DNA of 64,000 bases, taken from the NCBI GenBank assembly GCA_030674155.1, contig CM060342.1:4568161-4632160 (forward strand). Direction: 5' to 3'. This document shows, piece by piece, positions 28,864 to 38,183 of the stretch. Source of the DNA: Stramonita haemastoma. Its lineage: Eukaryota; Mollusca; Gastropoda; Neogastropoda; Muricidae. How positions within the stretch are numbered: position 1 is the stretch's first letter; every line of letters starts with the position of its first letter. Under the pieces are notes generated by a model. That model made no database searches. It was not told the DNA's origin and saw nothing but the letters and a program-made list of their open reading frames with translations. The position numbers and the translations under genes were made by a program.

Positions 28864-30460
28864 GAAAATCTGATCCACCTTTTCCAGGACGGGTCCAAAA
28901 TCGAAACCAACTTTTCCTAGTCAGGTCCAAAATTCATTCTAACCATCTATTCTCATCGTCGAAAATCCACCTTTTATTGGTTGTGTTAAAAGTCCAACCC
29001 ACCTTTCCAAAAATGCAAGCCACCTCTTGGTACTTTTGTCTAAAATCAAACCCACTATTTCTTGGTCAGATCCAAATCCAACCTCATTTTGTGTTCCTGG
29101 TCAGTTCAAAAATACAACCCACCTTTTCCTAATCAGGTACAAAAACTGATCCACCTTTTCCTCGTCAGATCCAAAATCAAACCCAACATTTCCTGGTCAA
29201 GTCCAAAATGGAACCCACCAGGCTATGGTCAGGTCCTAAATATAACCCACCATTTCCTGGTAAGGTCCAAAATCCAACTCACCATGTCCCAGTCAGGTCA
29301 AAAATCCAACCCAACAGTCCATGGTCAGGTTTAAAATCTGATCCACCTTTTGCCGGTCAGGTCAAAAATCCAACCCACCATTTCCTGGTCAAGTCCAAAA
29401 TGCAAACAACAATTTCCTGGTCAGGTCCAAAATCCGATCCACCTTCTCAGAAAAAGAAATCCAACCCACCATTTCCTTGTAAGGTCCAAAATCTGATGCA
29501 CCTTTTGCTCGTTGGGTCCAAAATCCAATCCATGTTTTCCTGGTCAGATCCAAAAATTAGCTGTACACACCTTTTCTTATCGTCTAAATTCGACCTTTCA
29601 TTGGTTGGGTTAAAAATCAAACCCATCTTTTCCTGATCCCTTCCAAAATGCAACCAAACCTCTTCGTACTTTTGTCTCAAAACGAACCCACTGTTGCATG
29701 GTTACGTCCAAACCCAACCTCATTTTGTGTTTTTAGTACAGACCCACATATTCCTGTTCAGGTCCAAAGTCGAACCCACCTTTTCCTGATCAGGTCAAAA
29801 ATCAGAACCACCAGTTCCTGGTCAGGTCCAAAATCTGATCCACCTTTTCCTTGTCAGGTCCAAAATCTGAACCACCAGTTCCTGGTCAGATCCAAAATCT
29901 GACCCACCTGTTTCCTTGTCAGGTCCAAAATCTGAACCACCTTTTCCTAGTCAGGTCCAAAATTCAACCCACCATTTCCTGGTGAGGTCCAAAATCTGAT
30001 CCACTGTTTCTTGGAGGGTCCAAAATCCAATCCACCTTTTCCTGGTCAGGTCCAAATCGAACCTCATTTTGTGTTTGTAATGCAGACCCACATATCCCTG
30101 GTCAGGTCCAAAATGCGACCCACCTTTTCCTGGTCAGGTCCAAAATCTGATCCACCATTTCCTGGTCAGGTCCAAAATGCAACCTACCATTCCATGGTCA
30201 GATTCAAAATGAGATCCACCTATTCATGGTCAGGTCCAACAGGTCCAAAAATCAACCCACCTATTCCTGGTCAGGTCCAAAATCCAACCCACCATTTCAT
30301 GGTTAGGTCCAAAATCTGATCCACCTTTTCCTGGTTAGGTCCAAATCCAACCCATTTCCTGTTGAGGTCCAAAATCTGATCCACCTTTTCCTGGTCAGGT
30401 CCAAAGTCTGATCCATATTTTCCTGGTCAGGTCCAAAATCCAATCCACCCTTTCCTTGTC
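28864..30460. repeat. Satellite family B array (head unit Q)
   Basis: Clean 32-bp array matching 944-2,531. It has marker blocks near 28,980 and 29,600 and ends at TTTCCTTGTCATTAAAATG. This copy lacks the final GTTCAAAATCCAACGCACCA monomer present at the other array ends, which suggests a small deletion at its right border. Confidence 0.92.
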
Positions 30461-31166
30461 ATTAAAATGTGGTGTTGTTTTTTATGTAGTTGTAAAGTAT
30501 AAACGATTTTGTAATCTTATAATATGGTGAAATATGTGTTTCCTGTTGATCAACAATAAATTACGCTGAATGGTATTACATATTATAGTAAAATGTGTTT
30601 GTGTTTTAGTAGAGTAAACAGTGTTTTGAAATATAGTATTGTAAAATGTGTTTTGTAGTGTTTAATGTGTGTTTTGTGCTGTTATGATGGAGTAAAATGT
30701 GTTGTTTTTCAAAGGTTAGTTGAGTACAGTTCTGATTCTGAAAATGAGGGAGTTTTGAAAACTGTGTTTTCTGGTGTTCTAATACTAAAACGCTTTCTGT
30801 AATAGCATAGTGTGTTTTGTAGAGTGGTTGTAAAGTATGATGCGCTTTGTTGTCTTAAACGGGAAAATATGTTTTGTACAGTAAAGAATGTTTTGTTGTT
30901 TCCTAGAACAGTGAAGAGTTTTATTAAAGCATAGTAAACAGTGTGTTTGTAGTATAGCAAAATGTATTTAAATTAATGGTGTTAACAGTATTGTTACATT
31001 CGAGAAAATGTCTTTTGTGCTGTTGTAGTACAGTAAAATGTGTTTTGTAGTGTGATGGGAAAGTAGATTGGGTTTTTGTAGTGTATACAGTAATGTACTG
31101 GACTGTGAAATCTGCAGTTTTGTGGTTGCGATTCCAGAAATGTGAAATTTAATAGTAGTACAGCAA

Positions 31167-31444
31167 GATGTACGCTGGTTTAGGTGTCGGAAATATTACA
31201 TGACAAATGCTAAACGCTCTACACAGGGTTTTGTCTGCATCTGGGATAATACATGTTGTAACAAAGAATTGTTTGGCTGCCATTCTGCACACAGATTCAT
31301 TTCCTTCATTGATCGTTCGTGATTATGTAAGTGATATGTGTAACTGCAGAAAGTTATATATCTGTAGCAATGCACTATTCTTGTATAGTTCATGGACTAT
31401 GTAACAAAGGATTCTGCATCCAGATTTATTCCCCTGTTGTGCAG
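31167..31444. other. Conserved non-repetitive spacer, head type (copy Q)
   Basis: Cleanest head-type copy of the 280-bp unique segment, differing from the P copy by a handful of one-base indels and almost identical to 58,513-58,790. The 65-codon plus-strand frame through it is not conserved across copies (the P and tail copies break it), so it is not treated as a gene. Confidence 0.75.
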
Positions 31445-32999
31445 TTCTGATTCTGAAAATGTGGGAGTTTTGATGTAGTACAGAAAAATGTGTTTTCTGG
31501 TGTTCTAGTACTAAAAGGCTTTCTGTAACAGCATAGTTTAGTAAAATGTGTTTTGTAGAGTGGTTGTAAAGTATGATGATGCGTTCTGATGTTTTAACAG
31601 GTAAAATAGCTTTTGAACAGTAAATCATGTTTTATGATATTTCAAGTACAGTGAACTGAGTTTGTTATAGCATAGTAAACTGTGTTGTGTCTTTAGTATA
31701 GCAAAATGTGTTTTATGGTGTTATAGTAGAGACTATGTCTTTGTTGTTGTTGTTGCTGTTATGATACAGTAAAATGTGTAAGTTTTGTATGGTTAAAGAA
31801 CCGTTAATGTTTGAAATGTACAGTCAAATGTGTCTTGTGGTGTTGTGATACAGAAAATGTCTTTTTGTGTTAATAGTACTGTAAAATGTAGAATGCCTCT
31901 GACAGTGTTATCATACAGTTATGATTTATGAAACAGTGAAATGTGTGTGTTTTCTGGACTTCTGATTTTGAAAAAAGTCAGTGCAATATGTTTGTACAGT
32001 CAACCGTTGGTTTCTAGTGTTAACAGCATAGCAAAAAAAATGTGATTTGGGGAGTTGGAAGTCTTTTCTATGCTGTTGTGATACAATAAAATATGAAGGG
32101 TGTTTTGGGTGTAGTTTAGAAAAATGTGCGTGTTTTGGTGTTATAGTAGACGCAATGAATTTTGTGATGTTACGTTCGTGAAATGTTTTTATCATTTCCT
32201 TTTTTGTGTTCATTTTGTGATGTTTTAGTAGAAGAAATCTCACTTTTAAGCTGTTGTGTCTTCTGTATTTTAGGTTATAGTAGAACAAAATGTGTAATCT
32301 GTATATTTATTTTTAAAAAAAATTTTAAAAAAAGGTTATCATTTGAAATGATGAAATTGTGAAATTATAGTAGTCTTAGTGTAAAAAGTGTTTCGTAATG
32401 TTATACATTAGTGAAATGTCTGTTTTGTGCTGTTATATTTATAGTGAATTGTGGGGACTTTTTGCGTTATAGGCTATCTGAGACGTTAAGCTATGTATTA
32501 AGTCTTGTGTTTTTTCGGTTATAGTAGAACAAAATGTGCATTTTGATTTTTTTTTTTCTAAATATAGGTTATCATTTGAAATGATGAAATTGTGAAATTA
32601 TAGTAATCTGAAAGTAAACATGTGTTTCGTAGTGTTATACGTTATGAAATGTCTGTTTTGTGCTGTTATATATATAGTCTAGAAAAACGTTCAGAAAAGG
32701 GAGTAGGAAAACTGTGTTTTTTGTGTTATTGAACAAAAAAATGTTCTTTTATAAGGTTAAAGTCCCGGTAAATGTGTTAAATGTACTTTGAAATGTGTCT
32801 TTTGTGCTGTTATTATACAGTAAAATGTGGAGTGCTTTTTGGTCATAGTAAAGGAAAATGTGTTTTCTGTTGCTGCAGTACAGTTAAATGTGTTTTTCGG
32901 CTTTGAGAGTAGAATGTTTTTTGTTGTGTTATCATAGATATCTCTTAAAAAAACATTGAGATGTGTTGGGTTTTTTTGCAATTATGATTTTTTTAAAAT

Positions 33000-33850
33000 A
33001 TGATCGTATCACACGAAATGATGAAATTATGAAATTATAGTAGTCTTACGGTAAAAATGTGTTTCGTAGTGTTATACAACAGTGAAATGTCTGTTTTGTG
33101 CTGTTATAGTTCTAGTGATATGTGAGGGGTTTTGCGTTATATGCTAGAAAAACGTTCAGAAAAGTGATTAGGAAAACTGTATTTGTGTGAAATTGTGAAA
33201 TTATAGTAGTCTTACGGGTAAAATGTGTTTCGTAGTGATATACAACAGTGAAATGTCTGTTTTGTGCTGTTATAGTTTTAGTGTATATGTGAGGGGGTTT
33301 TGCGTTATATGCTAGAAAAACGTTCAAAAAGTGATTAGGAAAACTGTATTTGTGTGAAATTGTGAAATTATAGTAGTCAAAGTACAAATGTGTTTCGTAG
33401 TGTTATACAACAGTGAAATGTCTGTTTTGTGCTGTTATAGTTCTAGTGATATGTAAGAGGTTTTTGCGTTATATGCTAGAAAAACGTTCAGAAAAGTGAT
33501 TAGGAAAACTGTATTTGTGTGAAATTGTGAAATTATAGTAGTCAAAGTACAAAATGTGTTTCGTAGTGTTATACAACAGTGAAATGTCTGTTTTGTGCTG
33601 TTATAGTTCTAGTGATATGTGAGGGGTTTTGCGTTGTATGCTAGAAAAACGTTCAGAAAAGTAATTAGGAAAACTGTATTTGTGTGAAATTGTGAAATTA
33701 TAGTAGTCTTACGGTAAAAATGTGTTTCTGTTATAGTTCTAGTGATATGTGAGGGAGGTTATCGTTATATGCTAGATAAACGTTCAGAAAAGTGATTAGG
33801 AAAAGCTTTTTTGTGTGAAATTGTGAAATTATATTAGTAGAAAGTAAAAA
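33000..33850. repeat. 165-bp cassette series within family A (copy Q)
   Basis: ATTTGTGTGAAATTGTG starts at 33,181, 33,348, 33,513 and 33,678, giving periods of 167, 165 and 165 bp. A last copy is shortened to about 130 bp before the path to the CA microsatellite. This is the most regular higher-order level in family A. Confidence 0.9.
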
Positions 33851-34314
33851 TGTTTCGTAGTGTTATAAATGTAGTGTTACAGTAAAATGTACTTGTGTTT
33901 TAGTATAGTGAACACGGTTTTGTAGTCCCACAGTACAGTAAAGACATGTTTTGTAGAGTATTAGCACAATGGAATCTCTATTTTGATCTGTTTTAGTGGA
34001 CTAAAATGTAAGATTTTCGGAGCTATATTTTAAGAAATGTGTTTTTTGGTGGAAAATATGTTTGTAGTACAGAAAATGTTTGTAGTGTTACATTAAAGTG
34101 GAATGTCTTTTGTATGACTGTGTTAAAATACAATATGGTATAGAACAGAGAAACATGTTTTATATTGTTAGAAGTCAGGAAAATGTGGGTGCTGCATAAT
34201 GGTTCATAATAGAATAAAATGTGTTTTGTTGTATTGTAAAATGTAAAATGTGTTTGCTGTGTTATGTGGTTATATAGTTGAATAGGTTATGTTTTATGGT
34301 GTTATATCTTATAA

Positions 34315-34566
34315 CAATCATCATCATCATCATCATCATCATAAAATGGAGGCTTATATAGCGCGAATTAAAAAAAAACATGGGCTCACCGCGCTGTACA
34401 ATCAAATCGATTTCAGTATGTTACATATAACGTGAAAAATTTGCCTAGTATAAAAAAATAAGGAAAAAATATATGCACATACAATACACAGCATATTACA
34501 TTGCTAGAGAATAAAAGTAAAATAAGAGAAATGTCATCAAGAAAATGTGCAGTGCAGTACAATGCA
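34315..34566 (-). mobile_element. 3' end fragment of a non-LTR retroelement with (ATG)n tail (copy Q)
   Basis: Same fragment as 6,361-6,605, here with eight tail repeats instead of six and AATTAAAAAAAAA in place of AATTCCAAAAAA. On the minus strand it reads GCGGTGAGCCCATG, then the GCGCTATATAAGCC terminal motif and the GAT tail. No coding remains. Confidence 0.6.
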
Positions 34567-34738
<172 letters not shown>

Positions 34739-35072
34739 TGGAATGTGTTTGTGCTACAGTGTAGTAAAATACGTGTAGTAAAATGCGTGTTGGTAGTGTT
34801 ACATTATAATAAACAGAGAGAAATGTGTGTTTAGTGCAGTTATGATACTTTTATGGTACACTAAAGTACAGTGCAATGTCTTTGTGCTAGAGTGTTGTAA
34901 AAGACGTATAATAAAATGTGTGTTAATAGTGTTACAGAATAATAAACGTGTGTTATGTAGTGTTATGAGATTGAAATGTGTTTTGTGCAGTTATGATTCT
35001 GTATATGTCTGTTGTGTTTTTCTTTCTTTCTTCTTCTTTTCTTTTATAGTGCAGCAAAATCTGCAATTTGAG
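34739..35072. repeat. Satellite family A block left of hAT
   Basis: Family A monomers ending in a pyrimidine-rich patch (TTTCTTTCTTTCTTCTTC near 35,019) and then AATCTGCAATTTGAG. The last seven bases (35,066-35,072) form the left target-site duplication of the hAT element. Confidence 0.85.
35066..35072. other. hAT target-site duplication, left copy
   Basis: ATTTGAG directly precedes the CAGGG terminus and is repeated directly after the CCCTG terminus at 37,967-37,973. hAT elements normally duplicate 8 bp. Left AATTTGAG against right ATTTGAG suggests that one A was lost from the right copy, or that the duplication was 7 bp. Confidence 0.85.
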
Positions 35073-35083
35073 CAGGGTTCGCG
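35073..35083 (+). repeat. hAT left terminal inverted repeat
   Basis: CAGGGTTCGCG, perfect 11-bp inverse complement of 37,956-37,966. The similarity continues imperfectly inward to an ACCGGTA motif on both sides. The CAGGG start is typical of hAT ends. Confidence 0.95.
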
Positions 35084-35209
35084 CTAGGATTTTTAAAAAC
35101 CGGTACTGCGAGTTGCCGTTTCAGAGATATCTTGACGAACTCCCCCAAAATCGGTCCCCAGAAAATAAAATCCGGTACACGGTACTGTACAAACGAAACT
35201 TTTCAGTGA

Positions 35210-35236
35210 GGGGGGGGGGGGGGGGGGGGGGGGGGG
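35210..35236 (+). repeat. 27-bp poly-G tract inside hAT left end
   Basis: Uninterrupted run of 27 G about 140 bp inside the left end, between the CGGTAC motifs and the 3' end of the transposase gene. Its exact length is uncertain in a long-read consensus. On the plus strand it could form quadruplex DNA. Confidence 0.85.
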
Positions 35237-35341
35237 TCGACAGCAAAACTAAATCTAAATTGAACAAAGACCTAGATGAGCGCTAAGCATGAAACAAGAA
35301 AGAAGAATAGGCCTACGCTTAGCACGAGTGAAGTCACACAA

Positions 35342-35349
35342 TGACGTCA
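35342..35349. promoter_or_regulatory. CRE-like palindrome TGACGTCA
   Basis: Perfect 8-bp CREB/ATF-type palindrome about 55 bp beyond the transposase stop codon, in the hAT left subterminal region. It may be chance. If functional it would concern transcription or excision of the element; nothing else supports this. Confidence 0.25.
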
Positions 35350-35401
35350 TGCAACACACGGACACAGACAGTGACACAGGCGCTAGAAAAAAAATTCCTA
35401 C

Positions 35402-37567
35402 CTATTTCCTGCGTGGCTTCATGCCCAAGAAGCGAGTGGCAGCAGCTCGGCAGTCAAAGTCTCTGAGAGATTTGCCATGGATGTTGAGTCTCATCAGTCT
35501 TGTGACTCGTTCCTCATTCAGTCGGCTCCTGCCCTCTGTCTTCACCATGTTCTGTACACTGAATCCTCTCTCAGCTGTCACACTAGACACAGGCACAGCT
35601 AGGGCAATTTTTGCCAGCATGGCAAAGTCTGGATACTGTGGAGCCAGGTTTCGGATGGCTATTCTACACGACATGGAGAAGCTGTCATCACCACCGTAAC
35701 CACCGAGGGCCCGCTTGAATTGGTTGAATCCAGCCTGTGCACGAGGGCCATTGATAACAGCAGCAAAGTGGCGTGTCAGCACTCTCATATCATCAGCTGC
35801 ATAAACATCCAGGGGGCCGGGGTTTGGAGTGGAGGGAGGGTAGCGCTGTCGGTCAAAAACATTGGCCAGGGCTGAAACAGTGCTCAGTTGGTCGTCAGGG
35901 AAACGGTCAGTGATGGACTGGATCAGCTGCTCCAGAAAATCAGCCCGTGCCTGCCGAAAAGCAGCAGCCCTGTCACAATGTGTCAGCTTGATGGTCTGAA
36001 ATACGCCCTCATTCTGGTCTACAGTCATGACAAACTCCTGTTCATTCTGGCCTGGAGCAGTCAACAATTGCTGCAAGCATGAGATGGTACTCTCTACAGC
36101 TGGCCTGATGTCAGACAGGTTTACACATTCTTTCTGAAAAGTCAGGTTCATCCTCTCCATGACAGGAATCACGTCAGACAGCATGTATGTCATTGCCACA
36201 AATGCATACATGTGGCACTTTTTGCTCAATCCTAGAGCTGCTGCGTTCTTTCGCTGGGCTTCTTCCTCAAGCTCTACACACAGGGCAGGGAAGATGTGTT
36301 TGACTGCATCAACAGCCTTGCCCAGGGTCAGCCAACGCACACTGATGGGGTGTTTCAAACACCTGTATTCAGTCGTCCCCAGTACATCACTCAGTTCTTT
36401 CAAGCGGTGTGTGCGGTCCCCTGATGCCTTGTAGAACTTGAAGAGCTGTTGCAGTGCCAGTCTGTAGTCAGCCACGGACTGAATTTTTTCTGTGGCGTCC
36501 TTGGTAGCCAGGGCAACACGGTGCGCTGCGCAGTGGATGTGAATGAGGGCCGGTTGATGTGCCTGCTTCAGTCTAACACCCACACCTGTGTGTTTTCCCG
36601 TCATGACTGAAGCTCCATCTGACCCCAGACCTGCCAGCTGCCTGTCAGTAATCCCCCACTCCTCCAGCACCTCACACAGCTTCTCAAACACACACTCAGC
36701 TGTCCCGTTACTGATGGTGTAGTTCCCCAGAAACAAAGAGTCAACAATACCAGTTTCAGACACTGTTCGAGCATAAACAATTAATTTTTTGTCCAAAGTG
36801 CAGTTTAATGTTTCGTCAATGACGATGCCCACAAACTCACTGCCTTGAAGAGTTTCCTTCATTTCGTCTATTGTCACTTGCTCCAGACATTCTTCCATCT
36901 GTGCCACAGAACTGTGATGCGTATATGTAGGGGCGTTTTTCAAGGCAGGAACTCCATTGATTTCCTGGAGCTCTAGTAGCAGACCATAGGAGTTGGTAGA
37001 AATATGTCCCTTCGCCAATGCCAACACTGTTCTAAGCTGTACTTGTAAGCTGTCAATTTCTGAAGCACATGCTGCCTCAGAAAAAGGCAACACAGATGTC
37101 TGTTTTGATGTCGTAGCCACCGCAGCCTTGTGTGAAACAGACTTGGCATGTTCTGCCAAGGCAGAATACTGAAAGTTCCTTGATCCTCTTGTAAATCCAT
37201 TCTTTTGTTTGGTCTTGACGCAGTCTGAACAGAACATTGTCTCTTTTTCATCTGTTTGCAGCCATGCAAAGTCTTGCTTCCATGATTCACGAAAGCTGTC
37301 ACGCCTCACACGTTTGCTGCTTGCTGTACTTTTTTCAGCCGTTGATGAAACACTGGGCCTACTATCCACTGTAGGGCTATCAGCAGCACTAGTACAAGGC
37401 TGAACCAGAGAAGCATCCAAACTGGCACTAGTGCTATAGCTTTCACTTGCATCTTCTCTGGATCGTTTCGGGGCTGAGGGTTTTTTAAAGAAAAAGAAAA
37501 AGCGACCTCTGATTTTTTTCCGCCATTTCGACTCCTCTCTCAAATCAAAGCGTCTCTCCTCTCTCAA
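35402..37567 (-). CDS. hAT transposase, 721 aa, intact
   Basis: Nuclear enzyme that cuts the element out and reinserts it. Residues 1-95 are basic and Ser-rich with nuclear-localisation-like KKPSAPKRSRED. A BED/TTF-like zinc finger follows (C113, C116, H140, H146). The RNase H-like core has D251 in GIVIDET and D317 in GLGSDGAS, then the hAT signature C346-A-A-H349 and W412 in SVRWL. An all-alpha insertion follows (about 415-640). The hATC dimerisation region (about 640-700) carries catalytic E666 in SSVTAERGFS. The DDE triad is complete and there is no stop or frame break. It resembles ZNF862-like proteins annotated in animals. The start used is the first ATG; an ATG in strong context at 37,524-37,526 lies in another frame and could be the true start if the homopolymer-rich stretch after it has a one-base error. 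Confidence 0.95.
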   Translation of the reverse strand: MREERRFDLREESKWRKKIRGRFFFFFKKPSAPKRSREDASESYSTSASLDASLVQPCTSAADSPTVDSRPSVSSTAEKSTASSKRVRRDSFRESWKQDFAWLQTDEKETMFCSDCVKTKQKNGFTRGSRNFQYSALAEHAKSVSHKAAVATTSKQTSVLPFSEAACASEIDSLQVQLRTVLALAKGHISTNSYGLLLELQEINGVPALKNAPTYTHHSSVAQMEECLEQVTIDEMKETLQGSEFVGIVIDETLNCTLDKKLIVYARTVSETGIVDSLFLGNYTISNGTAECVFEKLCEVLEEWGITDRQLAGLGSDGASVMTGKHTGVGVRLKQAHQPALIHIHCAAHRVALATKDATEKIQSVADYRLALQQLFKFYKASGDRTHRLKELSDVLGTTEYRCLKHPISVRWLTLGKAVDAVKHIFPALCVELEEEAQRKNAAALGLSKKCHMYAFVAMTYMLSDVIPVMERMNLTFQKECVNLSDIRPAVESTISCLQQLLTAPGQNEQEFVMTVDQNEGVFQTIKLTHCDRAAAFRQARADFLEQLIQSITDRFPDDQLSTVSALANVFDRQRYPPSTPNPGPLDVYAADDMRVLTRHFAAVINGPRAQAGFNQFKRALGGYGGDDSFSMSCRIAIRNLAPQYPDFAMLAKIALAVPVSSVTAERGFSVQNMVKTEGRSRLNEERVTRLMRLNIHGKSLRDFDCRAAATRFLGMKPRRK

Positions 37568-37622
37568 ACAAAGCCTCTCTCAAAACGACGCGCGAATTAA
37601 TAGTCATAGACCCTCTAGGCCC

Positions 37623-37629
37623 AATATAC
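37623..37629 (-). promoter_or_regulatory. Possible TATA-like element of the transposase gene
   Basis: Minus-strand GTATATT lies 56 bp upstream of the transposase ATG at 37,567. Spacing would allow a very short leader, or about 70 nt if the alternative start at 37,526 is used. This is motif and position only. Confidence 0.25.
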
Positions 37630-37738
37630 TTAGTGTGTAGCCACTGTCATGCCGAGAAGAGCGCGAAGCTCTATTCTTTCACAGTAAAGCTTGCTGTTCT
37701 GGGTGCTAATTAGGTTGGCACCAAAGATGCGAGTTCGT

Positions 37739-37772
37739 GGGAAGGGGTGGGAAGGGGTGGGAAGAGGTGGGT
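37739..37772 (+). repeat. G-rich direct repeats with quadruplex pattern in hAT 5' region
   Basis: Three to four copies of GGGAAGGGGT-like units give five or more runs of three or four G separated by one or two bases. This satisfies the usual quadruplex motif on the plus strand, about 170 bp upstream of the transposase start (gene on the minus strand). Confidence 0.75.
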
Positions 37773-37955
37773 GAGTAAGTTAACTGTAAGTACAGGCGCA
37801 TGACAGATTGTCAGAAAATGTCATTTCAGACTTTTTTTTTAGACGGAAATCTAATCGGTCACAGGCAAACAGAACCGGTACGCGGTACCGGCTGCTCCGA
37901 AAATTTTCGGTATTCCGTGTTTACAATCGGTAAAATACCGGCAATTACCGGTTAT

Positions 37956-37966
37956 CGCGAACCCTG
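37956..37966 (-). repeat. hAT right terminal inverted repeat
   Basis: CGCGAACCCTG, the inverse complement of the left end. It is preceded by CGGTAAAATACCGG and CAATTACCGG, short inverted motifs of the subterminal region. ATTTGAG follows at 37,967-37,973 as the right target duplication. Confidence 0.95.
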
Positions 37967-38183
37967 ATTTGAGGTGTACAGAAAATGCGTTTTGTAATCT
38001 GTAATCTGTAATTTTCTATATAGTGCTGCACTTTTTCTTTTTTCTTGGTGTTATTGTAACTGAAAATCCGTTTTGTAGTGTTATATATATTATTTTTGTG
38101 AAGTTTTACAGTAAATTGTATTTTATGATGTTAAAGTACAGTAAAATGTGTTTGTTTCTAAAACAGTTTTGCTGTGCAATGAA
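37967..38183. repeat. Satellite family A block right of hAT
   Basis: Continues the family A sequence interrupted by the transposon (GAGGTGTACAGAAAATGCG). It includes a small GTAATCT direct repeat and a last ACAGTAAAATGTG monomer before family B starts. It matches 12,120-12,337. Confidence 0.85.

Larger units (their letters stand above)
30461..34314. repeat. Satellite family A array (head unit Q)
   Basis: Clean counterpart of 2,532-6,360. It contains the head-type spacer at 31,167-31,444 and the 165-bp series at about 33,000-33,850. The intact 12-bp segment TACAGTTAAATG is at about 32,879. No coding region; minus-strand peptides rich in THFKV-like strings are family A monomers read in reverse. 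Confidence 0.92.
35073..37966 (-). mobile_element. hAT-superfamily DNA transposon, apparently complete and autonomous
   Basis: 2,894-bp cut-and-paste transposon. Its termini are CAGGGTTCGCG and the exact inverted complement CGCGAACCCTG. It is flanked by ATTTGAG on both sides, and the empty site is preserved at 12,113-12,119 in copy P. It carries one uninterrupted transposase gene on the minus strand covering three quarters of its length. CGGTAC motifs recur just inside both ends (35,099; 35,172-35,186; 37,874-37,889) as likely transposase-binding sites. Base composition is far richer in G+C than the satellite around it. It is absent from P, so the insertion is younger than the P/Q split or polymorphic between haplotypes. 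Confidence 0.96.

Noticed and set aside
31207..31404. A 65-codon frame through the unique spacer, also present at 58,553
   Set aside because: Identical in the two head copies only because the DNA is nearly identical. It is disrupted in the P copy and in the tail copies, and it has no codon bias or domain.
33000..33850. CRISPR-like array from regular 165-bp repeats
   Set aside because: The whole cassette repeats with no unique spacers and no cas genes, in a clearly eukaryotic context.
35289..35699. Plus-strand 136-codon frame overlapping the hAT left part
   Set aside because: It lies largely antisense to the transposase C-terminus and starts in the non-coding subterminal region; a shadow frame.
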